A stretch of DNA of 64,000 nt from Burkholderia pyrrocinia (GTDB lineage: Bacteria > Pseudomonadota > Gammaproteobacteria > Burkholderiales > Burkholderiaceae), in the NCBI RefSeq assembly GCF_022809715.1, contig NZ_CP094460.1:2914001-2978000 (forward strand), written 5' to 3'. Below are positions 19,368-28,349 of this stretch, one piece after another. Every line of letters begins with the position of its first letter. The first letter of the stretch is position 1. Below the pieces are notes generated by a model. That model was not told the DNA's origin. It saw only the letters and a program-made list of their open reading frames with translations, and searched no databases. The position numbers were made by a program, and so were the translations under genes.

Positions 19368-20261
19368 TTATACCGATGCTGCAATCGTCTCCCGCAGCCA
19401 CCGATGCGCCGGATCGCGATGCACGCGCTCGTGCCACAGCATCGACATTTCATAGCCGGGCACCTCGACCGGCGCTTCCACGACACGCAGCGCGGGCACG
19501 TCGTGCACCAGCCGCTCGGGCAGCATCGCGACGAGATCGGTGCTGGCGACGGCCGACATCACGAACAGGAAATGCGGCACGGACAGCACGACGCGCCGCG
19601 TGGCGCCAACTTTCGCGAGCGCTTCGTCCGTCACGCCGAAGAAGCCGCCGCCGTCGGGCGACACGATCACGTGTTCGAGCGTGCCGAACTGCGCGAGCGT
19701 CGGGCGCCGCTTCAGCTTCGGATGCCCGGCGCGGCCGATGAGCACGTAGCGCTCGACGAACAGCGGCAGGCGCCGCATGCCGGCCGGCGAACCCTCGGTC
19801 GTATGGAAGGACAGATCGATGCCGTTCCGCTCGGCATCCTGCTCGATCCGCGGCGGCACGAGCTCGACGACCGCCAGCCGCGTACCGGGCGCGGCGGCCC
19901 GCAGCGTGTTCAGCGCGGGCAGCACGATCGTCGATTCGCCGTAGTCGGTCGCGGCCACACGCCACGTGTTCGTCGCGGTCGCGGGATCGAACGGCGTGGC
20001 GGGAATCACCGCGCGTTCGACGGCTTCGAGCGCGTCCCGCAACGGCTCGCGCAGCGCTTCCGCACGCGCGGTCGGTCGCATCCCGCGCGGCCCCGGCAGC
20101 AGCAGCGGATCGCCGAACAGGTCGCGCAGTTTCTGCAACTGCACGCTGACCGACGGCTGCGACATGTTCAGCTTCTCGGCCGCGCGCGTGACGTTGTGCT
20201 CGGCGAGCAGCACGTCCAGCGTGACGAGCAGGTTCAGGTCGAGTCGCCTGAGATTATTCAT
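19368..20261 (-). CDS. LysR-family regulator
   Basis: The 297-residue protein opens with LRRLDLNLLVTLDVLLAEHN and a helix-turn-helix (VTRAAEKLNMSQPSVSVQLQ), typical of the NodD-like LysR branch. The effector domain follows. It is divergent from the quinone reductase gene with 86 bp between starts; that gap contains CCTG-N6-CAGG within an AT-rich run (20269-20282), a plausible LysR site. It probably controls the reductase in response to a quinone or electrophile. Confidence 0.88.
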   Translation of the reverse strand: MNNLRRLDLNLLVTLDVLLAEHNVTRAAEKLNMSQPSVSVQLQKLRDLFGDPLLLPGPRGMRPTARAEALREPLRDALEAVERAVIPATPFDPATATNTWRVAATDYGESTIVLPALNTLRAAAPGTRLAVVELVPPRIEQDAERNGIDLSFHTTEGSPAGMRRLPLFVERYVLIGRAGHPKLKRRPTLAQFGTLEHVIVSPDGGGFFGVTDEALAKVGATRRVVLSVPHFLFVMSAVASTDLVAMLPERLVHDVPALRVVEAPVEVPGYEMSMLWHERVHRDPAHRWLRETIAASV

Positions 20262-20347
20262 GGCTATACCTGGAATATCAGGAATTCATTTCAAATATAC
20301 CTTTGGAGGCGGCATCCTGCAGTCATTCAATCAACGGAGTGACGAAC

Positions 20348-21127
20348 TTGAATGTGCTGATTGTTTATGCCCATCCGGAACCGCGTTCGCTGAACGGCGC
20401 GCTGCGCGACCTTGCCGTCGGGCATCTCGAAGCGGCCGGCCACAGCGTGCAGGTGACCGATCTGTATGCGATGAACTGGAAGGCGGCGTTCGACGCGAAC
20501 GACGTGACCGATCGCGCGCCCGATGCGCGTTTCGATCCGTCGCTCGATTCGAAGCACGCGTTCGCGACCGGCACGCAAAGTGAAGACATTGCGCGCGAGC
20601 AAGACAAGCTGAAGTGGGCCGATGCGGTGATCCTGCAGTTTCCGCTGTGGTGGTTCTCGATGCCGGCGATCATGAAGGGCTGGGTCGAGCGCGTATATGC
20701 GTTCGGCTTTGCCTACGGCGTCGGCGAGCATTCGGACACGCGCTGGGGAAACCGCTACGGCGAAGGTTCGCTTGCCGGCAAGCGGGCGATGGTGATCGTC
20801 ACGGCAGGCGGGTGGGAATCGCACTACAGCCCGCGCGGCATCAACGGGCCGATCGATGACGTGCTGTTCCCGATCCAGCACGGGATTCTGTATTACCCGG
20901 GTTTCGACGTGCTGCCGCCGTTCGTGATCTACCGGACGGGAAAGATGAACGACGCGCGCTTCGAGGAAACGCGCGCGGCGCTCGGCAGGCGTCTCGACGA
21001 TCTGTGGACCACGCAGCCGATTCCGTTCCGGCGGCAGAACGCGGGCGATTACGAGATTCCGGCGTTGACGCTGAAGGAGGATGTCGCGCCGGGAAAGGCG
21101 GGGTTTGCGGCGCATCTGGTCGCGTGA
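20348..21127 (+). CDS. NAD(P)H quinone oxidoreductase, flavodoxin-like fold
   Basis: The 259-residue protein has the opening strand NVLIVYAHPEPRSLNGAL, flavin-loop LQFPLWWFSMPAIMKGW, and the later VIVTAGGWESHYSPRGINGPID. This is the NQO1/MdaB/KefF-type family that reduces quinones by two electrons. TTG at 20348 is the likely start because GGAG at 20336-20339 is 8 nt upstream and the conserved strand begins directly after. GTG at 20339 overlaps that ribosome site and is less likely. Divergent to a LysR gene that probably senses the substrate. Confidence 0.86.
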   Translation: MNVLIVYAHPEPRSLNGALRDLAVGHLEAAGHSVQVTDLYAMNWKAAFDANDVTDRAPDARFDPSLDSKHAFATGTQSEDIAREQDKLKWADAVILQFPLWWFSMPAIMKGWVERVYAFGFAYGVGEHSDTRWGNRYGEGSLAGKRAMVIVTAGGWESHYSPRGINGPIDDVLFPIQHGILYYPGFDVLPPFVIYRTGKMNDARFEETRAALGRRLDDLWTTQPIPFRRQNAGDYEIPALTLKEDVAPGKAGFAAHLVA

Positions 21128-21264
21128 CAGGAGCCGCGCATCCCGATGCGATGCGGTACCCGCAACCGCCGAATGCAAAACGACACGGGTGCCCTGCGAG
21201 AAATCGCCGGCTGCCAGTGTCGCCCGTCTCACGGTCGTGGATAACGGCCGCGATTCACCTTGAT

Positions 21265-21555
21265 TTACCGATCGTCTTCCCGCACCGAAGACGGATGCCG
21301 GCACAGCGCCCGCACCTCGAGTTCCATATACGGAAACAGCGGCAATTGACTGAGCAGATCATGCAGCTGCTGCACGCTCTCGACGTCGAAAATGCTGACG
21401 TTCGCATAGCGCCCGGCGATCCGCCACAGATGCCGCCAGATCCCTTCGTTCATCAGCCGCTGGCACATCGCCTTTTCTTCCGCCTTCAGCGTCGCCGCCT
21501 TGACCGGATCCATGTCCGCCGGCAGACGGACCGTCATTTCCACATGAAACAGCAT
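21265..21555 (-). CDS. catC: Muconolactone delta-isomerase
   Basis: The 96-residue protein matches CatC from start to end: MLFHVEMTVRLPADMDP, KAEEKAMCQRLMNEGIWRHLWRIAGRYANVSIFDV, and LPLFPYMELEV. It converts muconolactone to 3-oxoadipate enol-lactone, the third step of catechol ortho-cleavage. Last gene of catB-catA-catC on the minus strand; the gap from catA is 43 bp. No catD (enol-lactone hydrolase) follows, so that step must come from pca genes elsewhere. Confidence 0.95.
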   Translation of the reverse strand: MLFHVEMTVRLPADMDPVKAATLKAEEKAMCQRLMNEGIWRHLWRIAGRYANVSIFDVESVQQLHDLLSQLPLFPYMELEVRALCRHPSSVREDDR

Positions 21556-21598
21556 CCTGTACTCCTTGCGTTATCGATTCGTCGAACGGGAAGGCCGC

Positions 21599-22501
21599 TC
21601 AGGCTTGCGCGCGGGCCCGCTCGACTTCGCTCGCCGGCACGTCCTGCTTTTCCTTGAGCAGCGAGAAATCGAAGTCGATCAGCGCGAACTGCCCGTCGAC
21701 ACCGTACGGCTTGCCTTGCGCGCCTTCGGCCTGCTTGATCTTCGGGATCAGCCCTTCGCGCGTCGCGAATGCGAAGTCGTCCCAGATGTGCGGATCGCCT
21801 TCGATGTTGATCTGCGTCGTCAGCTTACGATAACCGTCCGCCGAAACGAAGAAGTGAATATGCGCCGGACGATGGCCGTGGCGGCCGAGCTGGTCGAGCA
21901 GCTGCTCGGTCTTGCTGCCCGGCGGCACGCTGTAGCCGACCGGCAGCACGCTGCGGAAGCTGTAGCGGCCTTCGGCATCGGTGCGGATCGAGCGGCGCAG
22001 GTTGAACGCGGGCTGCGATTGATCGAAGTACGAATAGTTGCCGAGATGGTTCGCGTGCCATACCTCGACCAGCGCATTCGCGATCGGCGCGCCATCGGTG
22101 CCGAGCACCTGGCCGCGCATGATGAGCGTCTGGCCCGGATCGGTGCCGTCGTCGAGGCGCGCATGGCCGACCGACTCCGGCGCACCGGCGACATACAGCG
22201 GCCCTTCGATCGTGCGCGGCGTACCGCCCTGGATGCCGGCCTTTTCCTCGGCCTCGTCCATCCGCACGTCGAGGAAGCGCTCGAGGCCGAGGCCCGCGGC
22301 GATCAGCCCGAATTCGCGGCCGGCTTCGTTCAGGTAGTTCAGCGCCGTCCAGAACTCGCTCGGCTGCACGTCGAAGTCCTCGATCGTGTAGCAGATGTCC
22401 TTCACGATCCGGTTGACGATCGCGCGCACGCGCGGGTTGCCGGGCTTCTCGGCAGCGTCGTCGAAGGTCTTCAGCAGGGCGTCGATGGCTTGCTTGTTCA
22501 T
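21599..22501 (-). CDS. catA: Catechol 1,2-dioxygenase
   Basis: The 300-residue intradiol dioxygenase has the four expected Fe(III) ligands: Tyr156 (GNYSYFD), Tyr190 (PVGYSVP), His214 and His216 (RPAHIHFF). The N-terminal helical dimer domain (residues 1-100) ends at the GPLYVAGAP turn. It opens catechol to cis,cis-muconate. ATG at 22501 is internal to a much longer open frame that reaches 24274; the longer version crosses catB on the same strand out of frame and is not real. 32 bp separate it from catB. Confidence 0.96.
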   Translation of the reverse strand: MNKQAIDALLKTFDDAAEKPGNPRVRAIVNRIVKDICYTIEDFDVQPSEFWTALNYLNEAGREFGLIAAGLGLERFLDVRMDEAEEKAGIQGGTPRTIEGPLYVAGAPESVGHARLDDGTDPGQTLIMRGQVLGTDGAPIANALVEVWHANHLGNYSYFDQSQPAFNLRRSIRTDAEGRYSFRSVLPVGYSVPPGSKTEQLLDQLGRHGHRPAHIHFFVSADGYRKLTTQINIEGDPHIWDDFAFATREGLIPKIKQAEGAQGKPYGVDGQFALIDFDFSLLKEKQDVPASEVERARAQA

Positions 22502-22533
22502 CTGTGTCTCCGGTTTCGGTTGTCGTGTGGGGA

Positions 22534-23667
22534 TCAGCGGGCGTCGCGTCGCATCCGTTCGATGCGGGCCCAGTCGAAGGTGATGCCGAGGCCGGGCGCA
22601 GCCGGCAGGTGCAGCTTGAAATCCTGGTAGCGCAGCGGCTCGACGAGGATTTCCTCGGTGAGCAGCAGCGGGCCGAACAGCTCGGTGCCCCATTTCAGCG
22701 AGTCGAACGTGCTGAACAGTTGCGCGGACGCCATCGTGCCGGCCGCGCCTTCGAGCATCGTGCCGCCGTACAGTTCGATGCCGGCCGCCGCCGCGATCGA
22801 CGCGACGCTCGCCGCGCCCTGCAGGCCGCCCGATTGCGCGATCTTCACCGCGAACACGTCGGCCGCGCGATCCTGCGCGAGCGCGAATGCATCGACGGGG
22901 CCGTGCAGCGCCTCGTCGGCCATGATCGGAACCTGCGCGAGCTGCGTGAGGCGTTTCAGCCCCGCGCGGTTGGTCGCGGCGATCGGCTGCTCGACCAGGC
23001 TCACGCCGGCTTCCGCGAGCCGTGCGCCGGCCCAGATCGCGTCGGTTTCGCTCCACGCCTGGTTCACGTCGACCCGCACGTCGCCGCGCTCGCCGAGCAC
23101 GCGCTTGATCGCGACCACGTGCGCGACGTCGTCGGCGACCGCGTTCAAGCCGATCTTCAGCTTGAACGCGCGGTGGCGGCGCGCTTCGAGCATCGCTTCG
23201 GCTTCCGCGATGTCGCGCTGCGTGTCGCCGCTCGCAAGTGTCCAGGCGACGTCCACCGCATCGGTCCTGCGGCCGCCGAACAGCTCGGACAGCGGCACGC
23301 CGAGACGTTGCGCCTGTGCGTCGAACAGCGCGGTCTCGATCGCGCACTTCGCGAAGCGGTTGCCCTGGAACAGCTTGCGCGCCCGCGCCATCGCGGCGCC
23401 CGGGCGCGTCGCGTCCATGCCTTGCAGCAGCGGCGCGAAGTAGGTGTCGATGTTGACCTTGATGCTTTCGGGGCTCTCCTCGCCGTACGCGAGGCCGCCG
23501 ATGGTCGTCGCCTCGCCGACGCCTTCGATACCGTCCGTGCATCGAACTCGGACCAATACGAGGGTCTGGCAATTCATCGTGGCGACCGACAATTTGTGGG
23601 GCCTGATCGTCGGCACGTCGACGAGCAGCGTCTCGATGCGTTCGATGGTGGCGGCAGTTGCTATCAT
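22534..23667 (-). CDS. catB: Muconate cycloisomerase
   Basis: The 377-residue enolase-superfamily enzyme starts at ATG 23667 behind AGGAGG. It shows the KxK motif (FKLKIGLN) with the catalytic lysine, metal ligands in RVDVNQAW, VEQPIA and MADEALHGP, and the family glycine-rich TMLEGAAGT. It lactonises cis,cis-muconate to muconolactone. First gene of catBAC, divergent from catR with 91 bp between starts, the classic arrangement for LysR control by muconate. Confidence 0.95.
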   Translation of the reverse strand: MIATAATIERIETLLVDVPTIRPHKLSVATMNCQTLVLVRVRCTDGIEGVGEATTIGGLAYGEESPESIKVNIDTYFAPLLQGMDATRPGAAMARARKLFQGNRFAKCAIETALFDAQAQRLGVPLSELFGGRRTDAVDVAWTLASGDTQRDIAEAEAMLEARRHRAFKLKIGLNAVADDVAHVVAIKRVLGERGDVRVDVNQAWSETDAIWAGARLAEAGVSLVEQPIAATNRAGLKRLTQLAQVPIMADEALHGPVDAFALAQDRAADVFAVKIAQSGGLQGAASVASIAAAAGIELYGGTMLEGAAGTMASAQLFSTFDSLKWGTELFGPLLLTEEILVEPLRYQDFKLHLPAAPGLGITFDWARIERMRRDAR

Positions 23668-23740
23668 GCGATTCCTCCTGTTGGTGCACATGGTAGGAAT
23701 TCCCGCCCCGCGTCGTCCAACACTCTTTCCGACTACTTCC

Positions 23741-23755
23741 ATACCTTTGAGGCAT
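23741..23755. promoter_or_regulatory. CatR/CatM-type binding site between catR and catB
   Basis: ATAC-N7-GCAT differs by one base from the ATAC-N7-GTAT dyad bound by CatM/BenM/CatR proteins. It covers the catR ribosome-binding region and is about 75 bp upstream of catB, fitting activation of catB and repression of catR. The assignment is by motif and position only. Confidence 0.5.
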
Positions 23756-23758
23756 GAA

Positions 23759-24649
23759 ATGGAATTGCGTCAGCTCCGCTACTTCATCGCCGTCGCCGAG
23801 GAAATGAACATCACGCGGGCTGCCGAGCGGCTGCACATGACGCAGCCGCCGCTGAGCCGGCAGCTCCAGGCGATCGAGGACGAGATCGGGCTGCCGCTGT
23901 TCGAGCGCGGCGCGCGGCCGCTGAAGCTGACGGACGCCGGGCGCGTGTTCTATACGCAGGCGAAGCGCCTCGTCGACCAGGCCGACGAGCTCGGGCCGCT
24001 GACGCGGCGGCTCGCGCAGCTGTCGGAGCGGATCGTGATCGGCTTCGTGCCGTCGACGCTGTACGGCGCGCTGCCGGACGTGATTCGCGCGTTTCGCGAG
24101 GCGCAGCCGGACGTCGAGCTGTCGCTGATCGAAATGTTCACGCTGGAGCAGCTCGGTGCGCTGAAGGGCGGGCGGATCGACGTCGGGTTCGGCCGCCTGC
24201 GTTTCGACGACGACCAGGTCGTGCGCGAGGCGCTGATCGAGGAAAAGCTGATCGCGGCGCTGCCGGCCGGGCATCCGCTTGCCGATCCCGACCGGCCGCT
24301 CGTGCTCGCGGATATCGCGAACGAGACGCTGATCGTCTATCCGAGCACGCCGCGGCCGAGCTTCGCCGATCAGCAGTTATCCGCATTGCGCGACGGCGGG
24401 CTGGTGCCGGCGGCCGTCCATGAGGTGCGCGAATTGCAGACGGCGCTCGGGCTCGTCGCCGCGCAGGTCGGCGTGTCGCTGGTGCCGGAGAGCGTGGAGG
24501 GCGTGCGCGTGAGGGGCGTCGTCTACCGGCGGCTGCCGGAACCGGCCGCGACGTCGCCGATCATCATGAGCCGCCGGCTGCACGGCGAAAGCGCGGCGAC
24601 GGCCGCGTTCTGCGCGATCGCGCGGGAGATGATCGTGCCGGCGGCATAA
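23759..24649 (+). CDS. catR: LysR-type activator of the cat genes
   Basis: The 296-residue protein begins MELRQLRYFIAVAEEMNITRAAERLHMTQPPLSRQLQ, the hallmark opening of CatM/BenM/CatR/ClcR. ATG at 23759 follows GAGG. The effector domain has the FVPSTLYGALPD segment that in relatives contacts muconate. It is divergent from catB. A frame open upstream to 23444 runs antisense to catB and is not credible. Confidence 0.93.
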   Translation: MELRQLRYFIAVAEEMNITRAAERLHMTQPPLSRQLQAIEDEIGLPLFERGARPLKLTDAGRVFYTQAKRLVDQADELGPLTRRLAQLSERIVIGFVPSTLYGALPDVIRAFREAQPDVELSLIEMFTLEQLGALKGGRIDVGFGRLRFDDDQVVREALIEEKLIAALPAGHPLADPDRPLVLADIANETLIVYPSTPRPSFADQQLSALRDGGLVPAAVHEVRELQTALGLVAAQVGVSLVPESVEGVRVRGVVYRRLPEPAATSPIIMSRRLHGESAATAAFCAIAREMIVPAA

Positions 24650-24986
24650 GGGCTGCCGTCCGGGCACAAGTTGCCGCAACTAACGGTCTATCCCGATGCC
24701 CCATTCGAATTTGGTGAAGGGGGCGCGATGTCACGTTATTCAGGATATTCAGCACGCCGGGCCGCGTTTGTTTCCTGCATGAATCAATTTAAAAGCGTGC
24801 TCGCGGAATGCTTCGAGGTCAGATTAACGAGAAAAAGATTATCGGCGCGCATTTCGATTATTGCCGCGCATGGTTTTTACTATCCCATCATCGACCGATA
24901 AATCGGCCGTGTTGCCTTCCGTAAACAAGGGTTGGAGAACGGGTTTCCCGTTCCGCACCGACCTGGAGCATTACAAGGAGAGCAAC
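24650..24986 (+). other. Intergenic region before the chemoreceptor gene
   Basis: No convincing gene. The part from 24,760 to 24,960 is AT-rich for this genome and probably holds the chemoreceptor promoter. A 76-codon frame (24671-24901) lacks a ribosome site and family features. Confidence 0.4.
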
Positions 24987-26627
24987 GTGGGCCGATTTGA
25001 AAGAAGCATCAAGTTCAGGATTTTTTTCGCGCTCGCTACGTGCGTCGCGTTAATGGCGGCAATCGGCGTGTTCGGCATATTCGGCCTGTCGAGGCTGAAT
25101 TCGAACGTCCATAGCGCTTATGCAGGCAATACGCTGCCGATCAGCGAATTATCGGAAATCCGCGCCGCCACATTCGGGATGCAGCTTCAGATGCGCCGGG
25201 TGCAGGCCGCGCGCGATCCCGAGCGGACCCGCAGAGGGATCGACGAGATTCGTGCCGAGCAAGGCCGTCTCGACACGATCTGGAACCGCTACTACGGCGA
25301 ATCGATCACGAGCGACAAGGAGCGTCAGATCGCGGACCGGATCCGTGGCGTGCTGCCGCGCTTCGGAGCGGGTGTGGGCGAAGCGGTCACAGCTATGAGC
25401 GGCGGGGACTACGACGCAGCCGCTGCGGCGATCGACAGGCTGTCGCCGGCCGCAGGCGCGCTCAAGCAGGCGCTCGACGACGACATTGCACTGAACATCG
25501 ACCAGGCGAAATCGTTCGTCGACGATAGCGCGTCGACATTCAGGATCATTTTATGGATTGCGATCGGCCTGATCGGCATCGGCGTGCTGATCGCGGTGTG
25601 GGTGTCCGCGCACCTGCTGCGGCACATCTCGACTCCGCTCGGAAAGGCCGTACGCGTGGCCGACGAAATCGCCGGCGGCACGCTGGACAACCGGATCGAC
25701 ATCGATTCGCACGACGAATTCGGCCGGTTGCTCGGTGCGCTGGCGACGATGGATCGACAGCTCGGTACGACGGTGCGCGGCATCAAGCGCAGCGCGGAAG
25801 CGGTTGCGGTCGCGTCGCGCCAGATCGCGAGCGGCAATTCCGATCTGTCGGCCCGCACGGAAGAGCAGGCCGCGTCGCTCGAGGAAACCGCGTCGAGCAT
25901 GACGCAACTGACCGAGACCGTGAAGCAGAACGCCGACAACGCACAGCAGGCCAATACGCTCGCGACGCGCGCGACCGGGATGGCCGATGCCGGCAACGAT
26001 GCCATGCAGAAGATGGTCGCGACGATCGAGCAGATCAGCAGCAGCTCCAGCCAGGTTTCCGACATCACGGGCGTGATCGAGGGCATTGCGTTCCAGACCA
26101 ACATCCTCGCGCTCAACGCCGCGGTGGAAGCGGCGCGCGCAGGCGAGCAGGGGCGCGGCTTCGCGGTGGTCGCGAGCGAGGTACGCAGCCTCGCGCAGCG
26201 CTCGGCGGCGGCCGCGAAGGAGATCAAGGAGCTGATCGGCGCGTCGGTGTCGATGATCCGGGACAGCGCGCAGCAGGCCACGGGCGTTGGCGCGACGATG
26301 GGGCAGGTGAAGCTGGCGATCAAGCAGGTGTCCGATATCGTCGCCGAAATCGCGGCCGCGTCGCGGGAGCAGAGCCAGGGGATCGAGCAGGTCAATCTGG
26401 CGATCGAGCAGATGGATACGGTGACGCAGCAGAACGCGGCGCTCGTCGAGCAGGCGGCCGCGGCGGCGCATTCGCTCGAAGAGCAGGCCGGCCATCTGCA
26501 GGACGCGATGTCGGCGTTCAAGCTCGCCCCGAACCCCGTCGATGCGACCGCCACGATGGTGTCCGCGCCGGCGCGTTCGCCCGTGCCCGCGAAACCGCCC
26601 GTGGTTGCGCCACTGGCGGGGCGCTGA
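24987..26627 (+). CDS. Methyl-accepting chemotaxis protein
   Basis: The 546-residue protein starts at GTG 24987, six bases after AAGGAG. Layout: a short tail, membrane helix 1 ([20 protein letters not shown], about residues 13-32), a four-helix-bundle-like periplasmic part of about 160 residues, membrane helix 2 ([20 protein letters not shown]), HAMP, then a signalling domain with the hairpin tip [21 protein letters not shown]. No C-terminal CheR-binding pentapeptide is present. It sits between the catechol and anthranilate gene clusters, so a ligand linked to aromatic catabolism is attractive but unproven. Confidence 0.92.
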   Translation: MGRFERSIKFRIFFALATCVALMAAIGVFGIFGLSRLNSNVHSAYAGNTLPISELSEIRAATFGMQLQMRRVQAARDPERTRRGIDEIRAEQGRLDTIWNRYYGESITSDKERQIADRIRGVLPRFGAGVGEAVTAMSGGDYDAAAAAIDRLSPAAGALKQALDDDIALNIDQAKSFVDDSASTFRIILWIAIGLIGIGVLIAVWVSAHLLRHISTPLGKAVRVADEIAGGTLDNRIDIDSHDEFGRLLGALATMDRQLGTTVRGIKRSAEAVAVASRQIASGNSDLSARTEEQAASLEETASSMTQLTETVKQNADNAQQANTLATRATGMADAGNDAMQKMVATIEQISSSSSQVSDITGVIEGIAFQTNILALNAAVEAARAGEQGRGFAVVASEVRSLAQRSAAAAKEIKELIGASVSMIRDSAQQATGVGATMGQVKLAIKQVSDIVAEIAAASREQSQGIEQVNLAIEQMDTVTQQNAALVEQAAAAAHSLEEQAGHLQDAMSAFKLAPNPVDATATMVSAPARSPVPAKPPVVAPLAGR

Positions 26628-26716
26628 CCGCACAGATGCCGGGCGGGTCCGCGGAATGGAATGCCTTTTGATCGGGATAGCGGTCCGCACCCTGCTGCGA
26701 CGGGGAGTATCCACCC

Positions 26717-27028
26717 ATGAACGTCTTGACGTGTCCGACCCGTGCCGCACTCACCCTCGATGCGCTCGTCGACGCATGTGCGCGTTTTAATCCGTCGGAC
26801 CGGGATCAGCGGCTGATCGTTCGAACGCTGATCGTGCCGATGCTCGCCCGGCGGTTGGAGTGGTTGGGGCTTTTGTTGCGCGCGAGTCCGTGCAGCGAGG
26901 CTACCCGTACGATGATCGAGCAGGTCGAACGCGCGCTGGCGTGCGCGTCGGCCCGGCTCGACAACGTGCGCCGGCCGTCTGCGGATGCCGCGTACGACGC
27001 CGCGCCGGGGCGCGGACTGCCGGGGTGA
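26717..27028 (+). CDS. Hypothetical protein
   Basis: The 103-residue frame starts at ATG 26717, 9 bp after GGGGAG. It is helical and rich in leucine, arginine and alanine (RLIVRTLIVPMLARRLEWLGLLL). Composition fits the surrounding coding DNA. It follows the chemoreceptor by 89 bp and could be co-transcribed. I do not recognise a family. It could be a chance frame in high-G+C DNA. Confidence 0.45.
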   Translation: MNVLTCPTRAALTLDALVDACARFNPSDRDQRLIVRTLIVPMLARRLEWLGLLLRASPCSEATRTMIEQVERALACASARLDNVRRPSADAAYDAAPGRGLPG

Positions 27029-27178
27029 GCGTCGGGGCTACCGCAGAACATGCAACCGGCCGTCAATTCCGGCGCGGGTGGAAGACGCGAGTTGTGCCGA
27101 TGGCGATCGGCAAGACGTCCAGGGAAATACAACGAGCCGCGTGGAGCGATACGAGCGCGTGCCGATGCGGTTCCGGCG

Positions 27179-28138
27179 TCACCGTTTCCCGTCGAGCGTC
27201 TCCGACGGCGATTCCCCGAACTTCTCCCGGTACGCGATCGCGAACCGCCCGAGGTGGGTAAACCCGCAATCGAGCGCGACATCGGCAATCCGCCGGTCGG
27301 ACGCCGCACCGCGCAGCAGCTCGCGCGCATGGTCGAGCCGCGTCGCGCGCAGGTATTGCATCGGGCTCATCCCGCGGAACTGCAGGAACGCGTCGCGCAG
27401 CGTCCGTTCCGGCACGTTGGCGGCGCGGACGATATCGGCGAGCTGCAGCGCCTGTGCGTAGTGCGCGTTCACGAATTCCTGCGCGCGCCGCACGAAGCCC
27501 GGCGCCGGGTCGCGGTGCGACGCGTGCAGCACGGACGGCGGGTGGCCTTCGATCAGCAGGTCGATCAGCAGGTGCTCGAGCTGCGACGCGACGCGCGGGT
27601 TCGCGTTCGCGCGTTCGAGCAGTTCGGGCGAACGCGCGACGAGCATCAGTTGCTGGCGCCACGCGGCGAGCGCGGCGTCGCTGATGTGCAGCACGGGGTC
27701 GAGCATTGCGCGCGGGTCGCCGGTCAGCGAGCCGACGGTCGCCGCGTCGATGCGCAGCACGAACTGCTCGCAATCGGCGGACAGCACCGCGTCGAAGCGC
27801 TCGCCGGGTGCGCACAGCACGCCGGTCTGGCCGTCGACGCCGAGCTGCCGCCCCATCGCACGCACCTCGGCCTGGCCGGACAGGCAGAACATCAGCAGGT
27901 AATAGCCATCGACCGCGTCGACCTGCACGCGCATCGCGTCGCCGAACGCGATCGTGCCGATCCCGAGCCCGCCGAGCTTGACGAAATCCATGTGCGACGC
28001 GCCGTGCACGCGGCCGTTCGGCAGCAGCGCGTGCGGCTGCATCACGCGCGAGATCCGCTCGCGCGTCTCGTCGAGATCGCGGGATTCGAACAGCCGGTGC
28101 GCGCGCAGCGCGAGCGGCTCGAACGACGTTGGGGACAT
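27179..28138 (-). CDS. andR: AraC/XylS-family regulator of anthranilate dioxygenase
   Basis: Starting at ATG 28138 gives about 319 residues; AGG nine bases upstream supports this over ATG 28144. An N-terminal ligand-binding domain of the AraC_binding_2 kind ([23 protein letters not shown]) leads to two helix-turn-helix units ([46 protein letters not shown]). It is divergent from andAc, as is the AraC/XylS regulator AndR of Burkholderia cepacia DBO1. It likely activates the operon when anthranilate is present. Confidence 0.85.
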   Translation of the reverse strand: MSPTSFEPLALRAHRLFESRDLDETRERISRVMQPHALLPNGRVHGASHMDFVKLGGLGIGTIAFGDAMRVQVDAVDGYYLLMFCLSGQAEVRAMGRQLGVDGQTGVLCAPGERFDAVLSADCEQFVLRIDAATVGSLTGDPRAMLDPVLHISDAALAAWRQQLMLVARSPELLERANANPRVASQLEHLLIDLLIEGHPPSVLHASHRDPAPGFVRRAQEFVNAHYAQALQLADIVRAANVPERTLRDAFLQFRGMSPMQYLRATRLDHARELLRGAASDRRIADVALDCGFTHLGRFAIAYREKFGESPSETLDGKR

Positions 28139-28238
28139 GGGCATCAGCCTGATTGTGGACGGCGCACTTCGATCCGACGAATGGGTCTCGATCAAGTGCC
28201 GCATCGTATGTGCCGTCATGCTAGCTCAGAAATCCGCC

Positions 28239-28273
28239 GAAAGTGGATATTGCATCGCCGCAATCGCACTTTC
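28239..28273. promoter_or_regulatory. Inverted repeat upstream of andAc
   Basis: GAAAGTG (28239-28245) and CACTTTC (28267-28273) form a perfect 7-bp inverted repeat with a 21-nt spacer. They lie about 77-111 bp upstream of andAc and within the AndR/andAc divergent region, a suitable place for an activator site. Confidence 0.4.
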
Positions 28274-28349
28274 CGGATAGACGGCGAATATTAGCCTTCC
28301 AAAAATGGACCCCATCTTGTTAATGAAACGGAACGACCAGGAGTCCGAC

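Noticed and set aside
22502..24274. Long N-terminal extension of the catA frame
   Set aside because: The extension has no domain, crosses catB out of frame and catR antisense; catA starts at ATG 22501.
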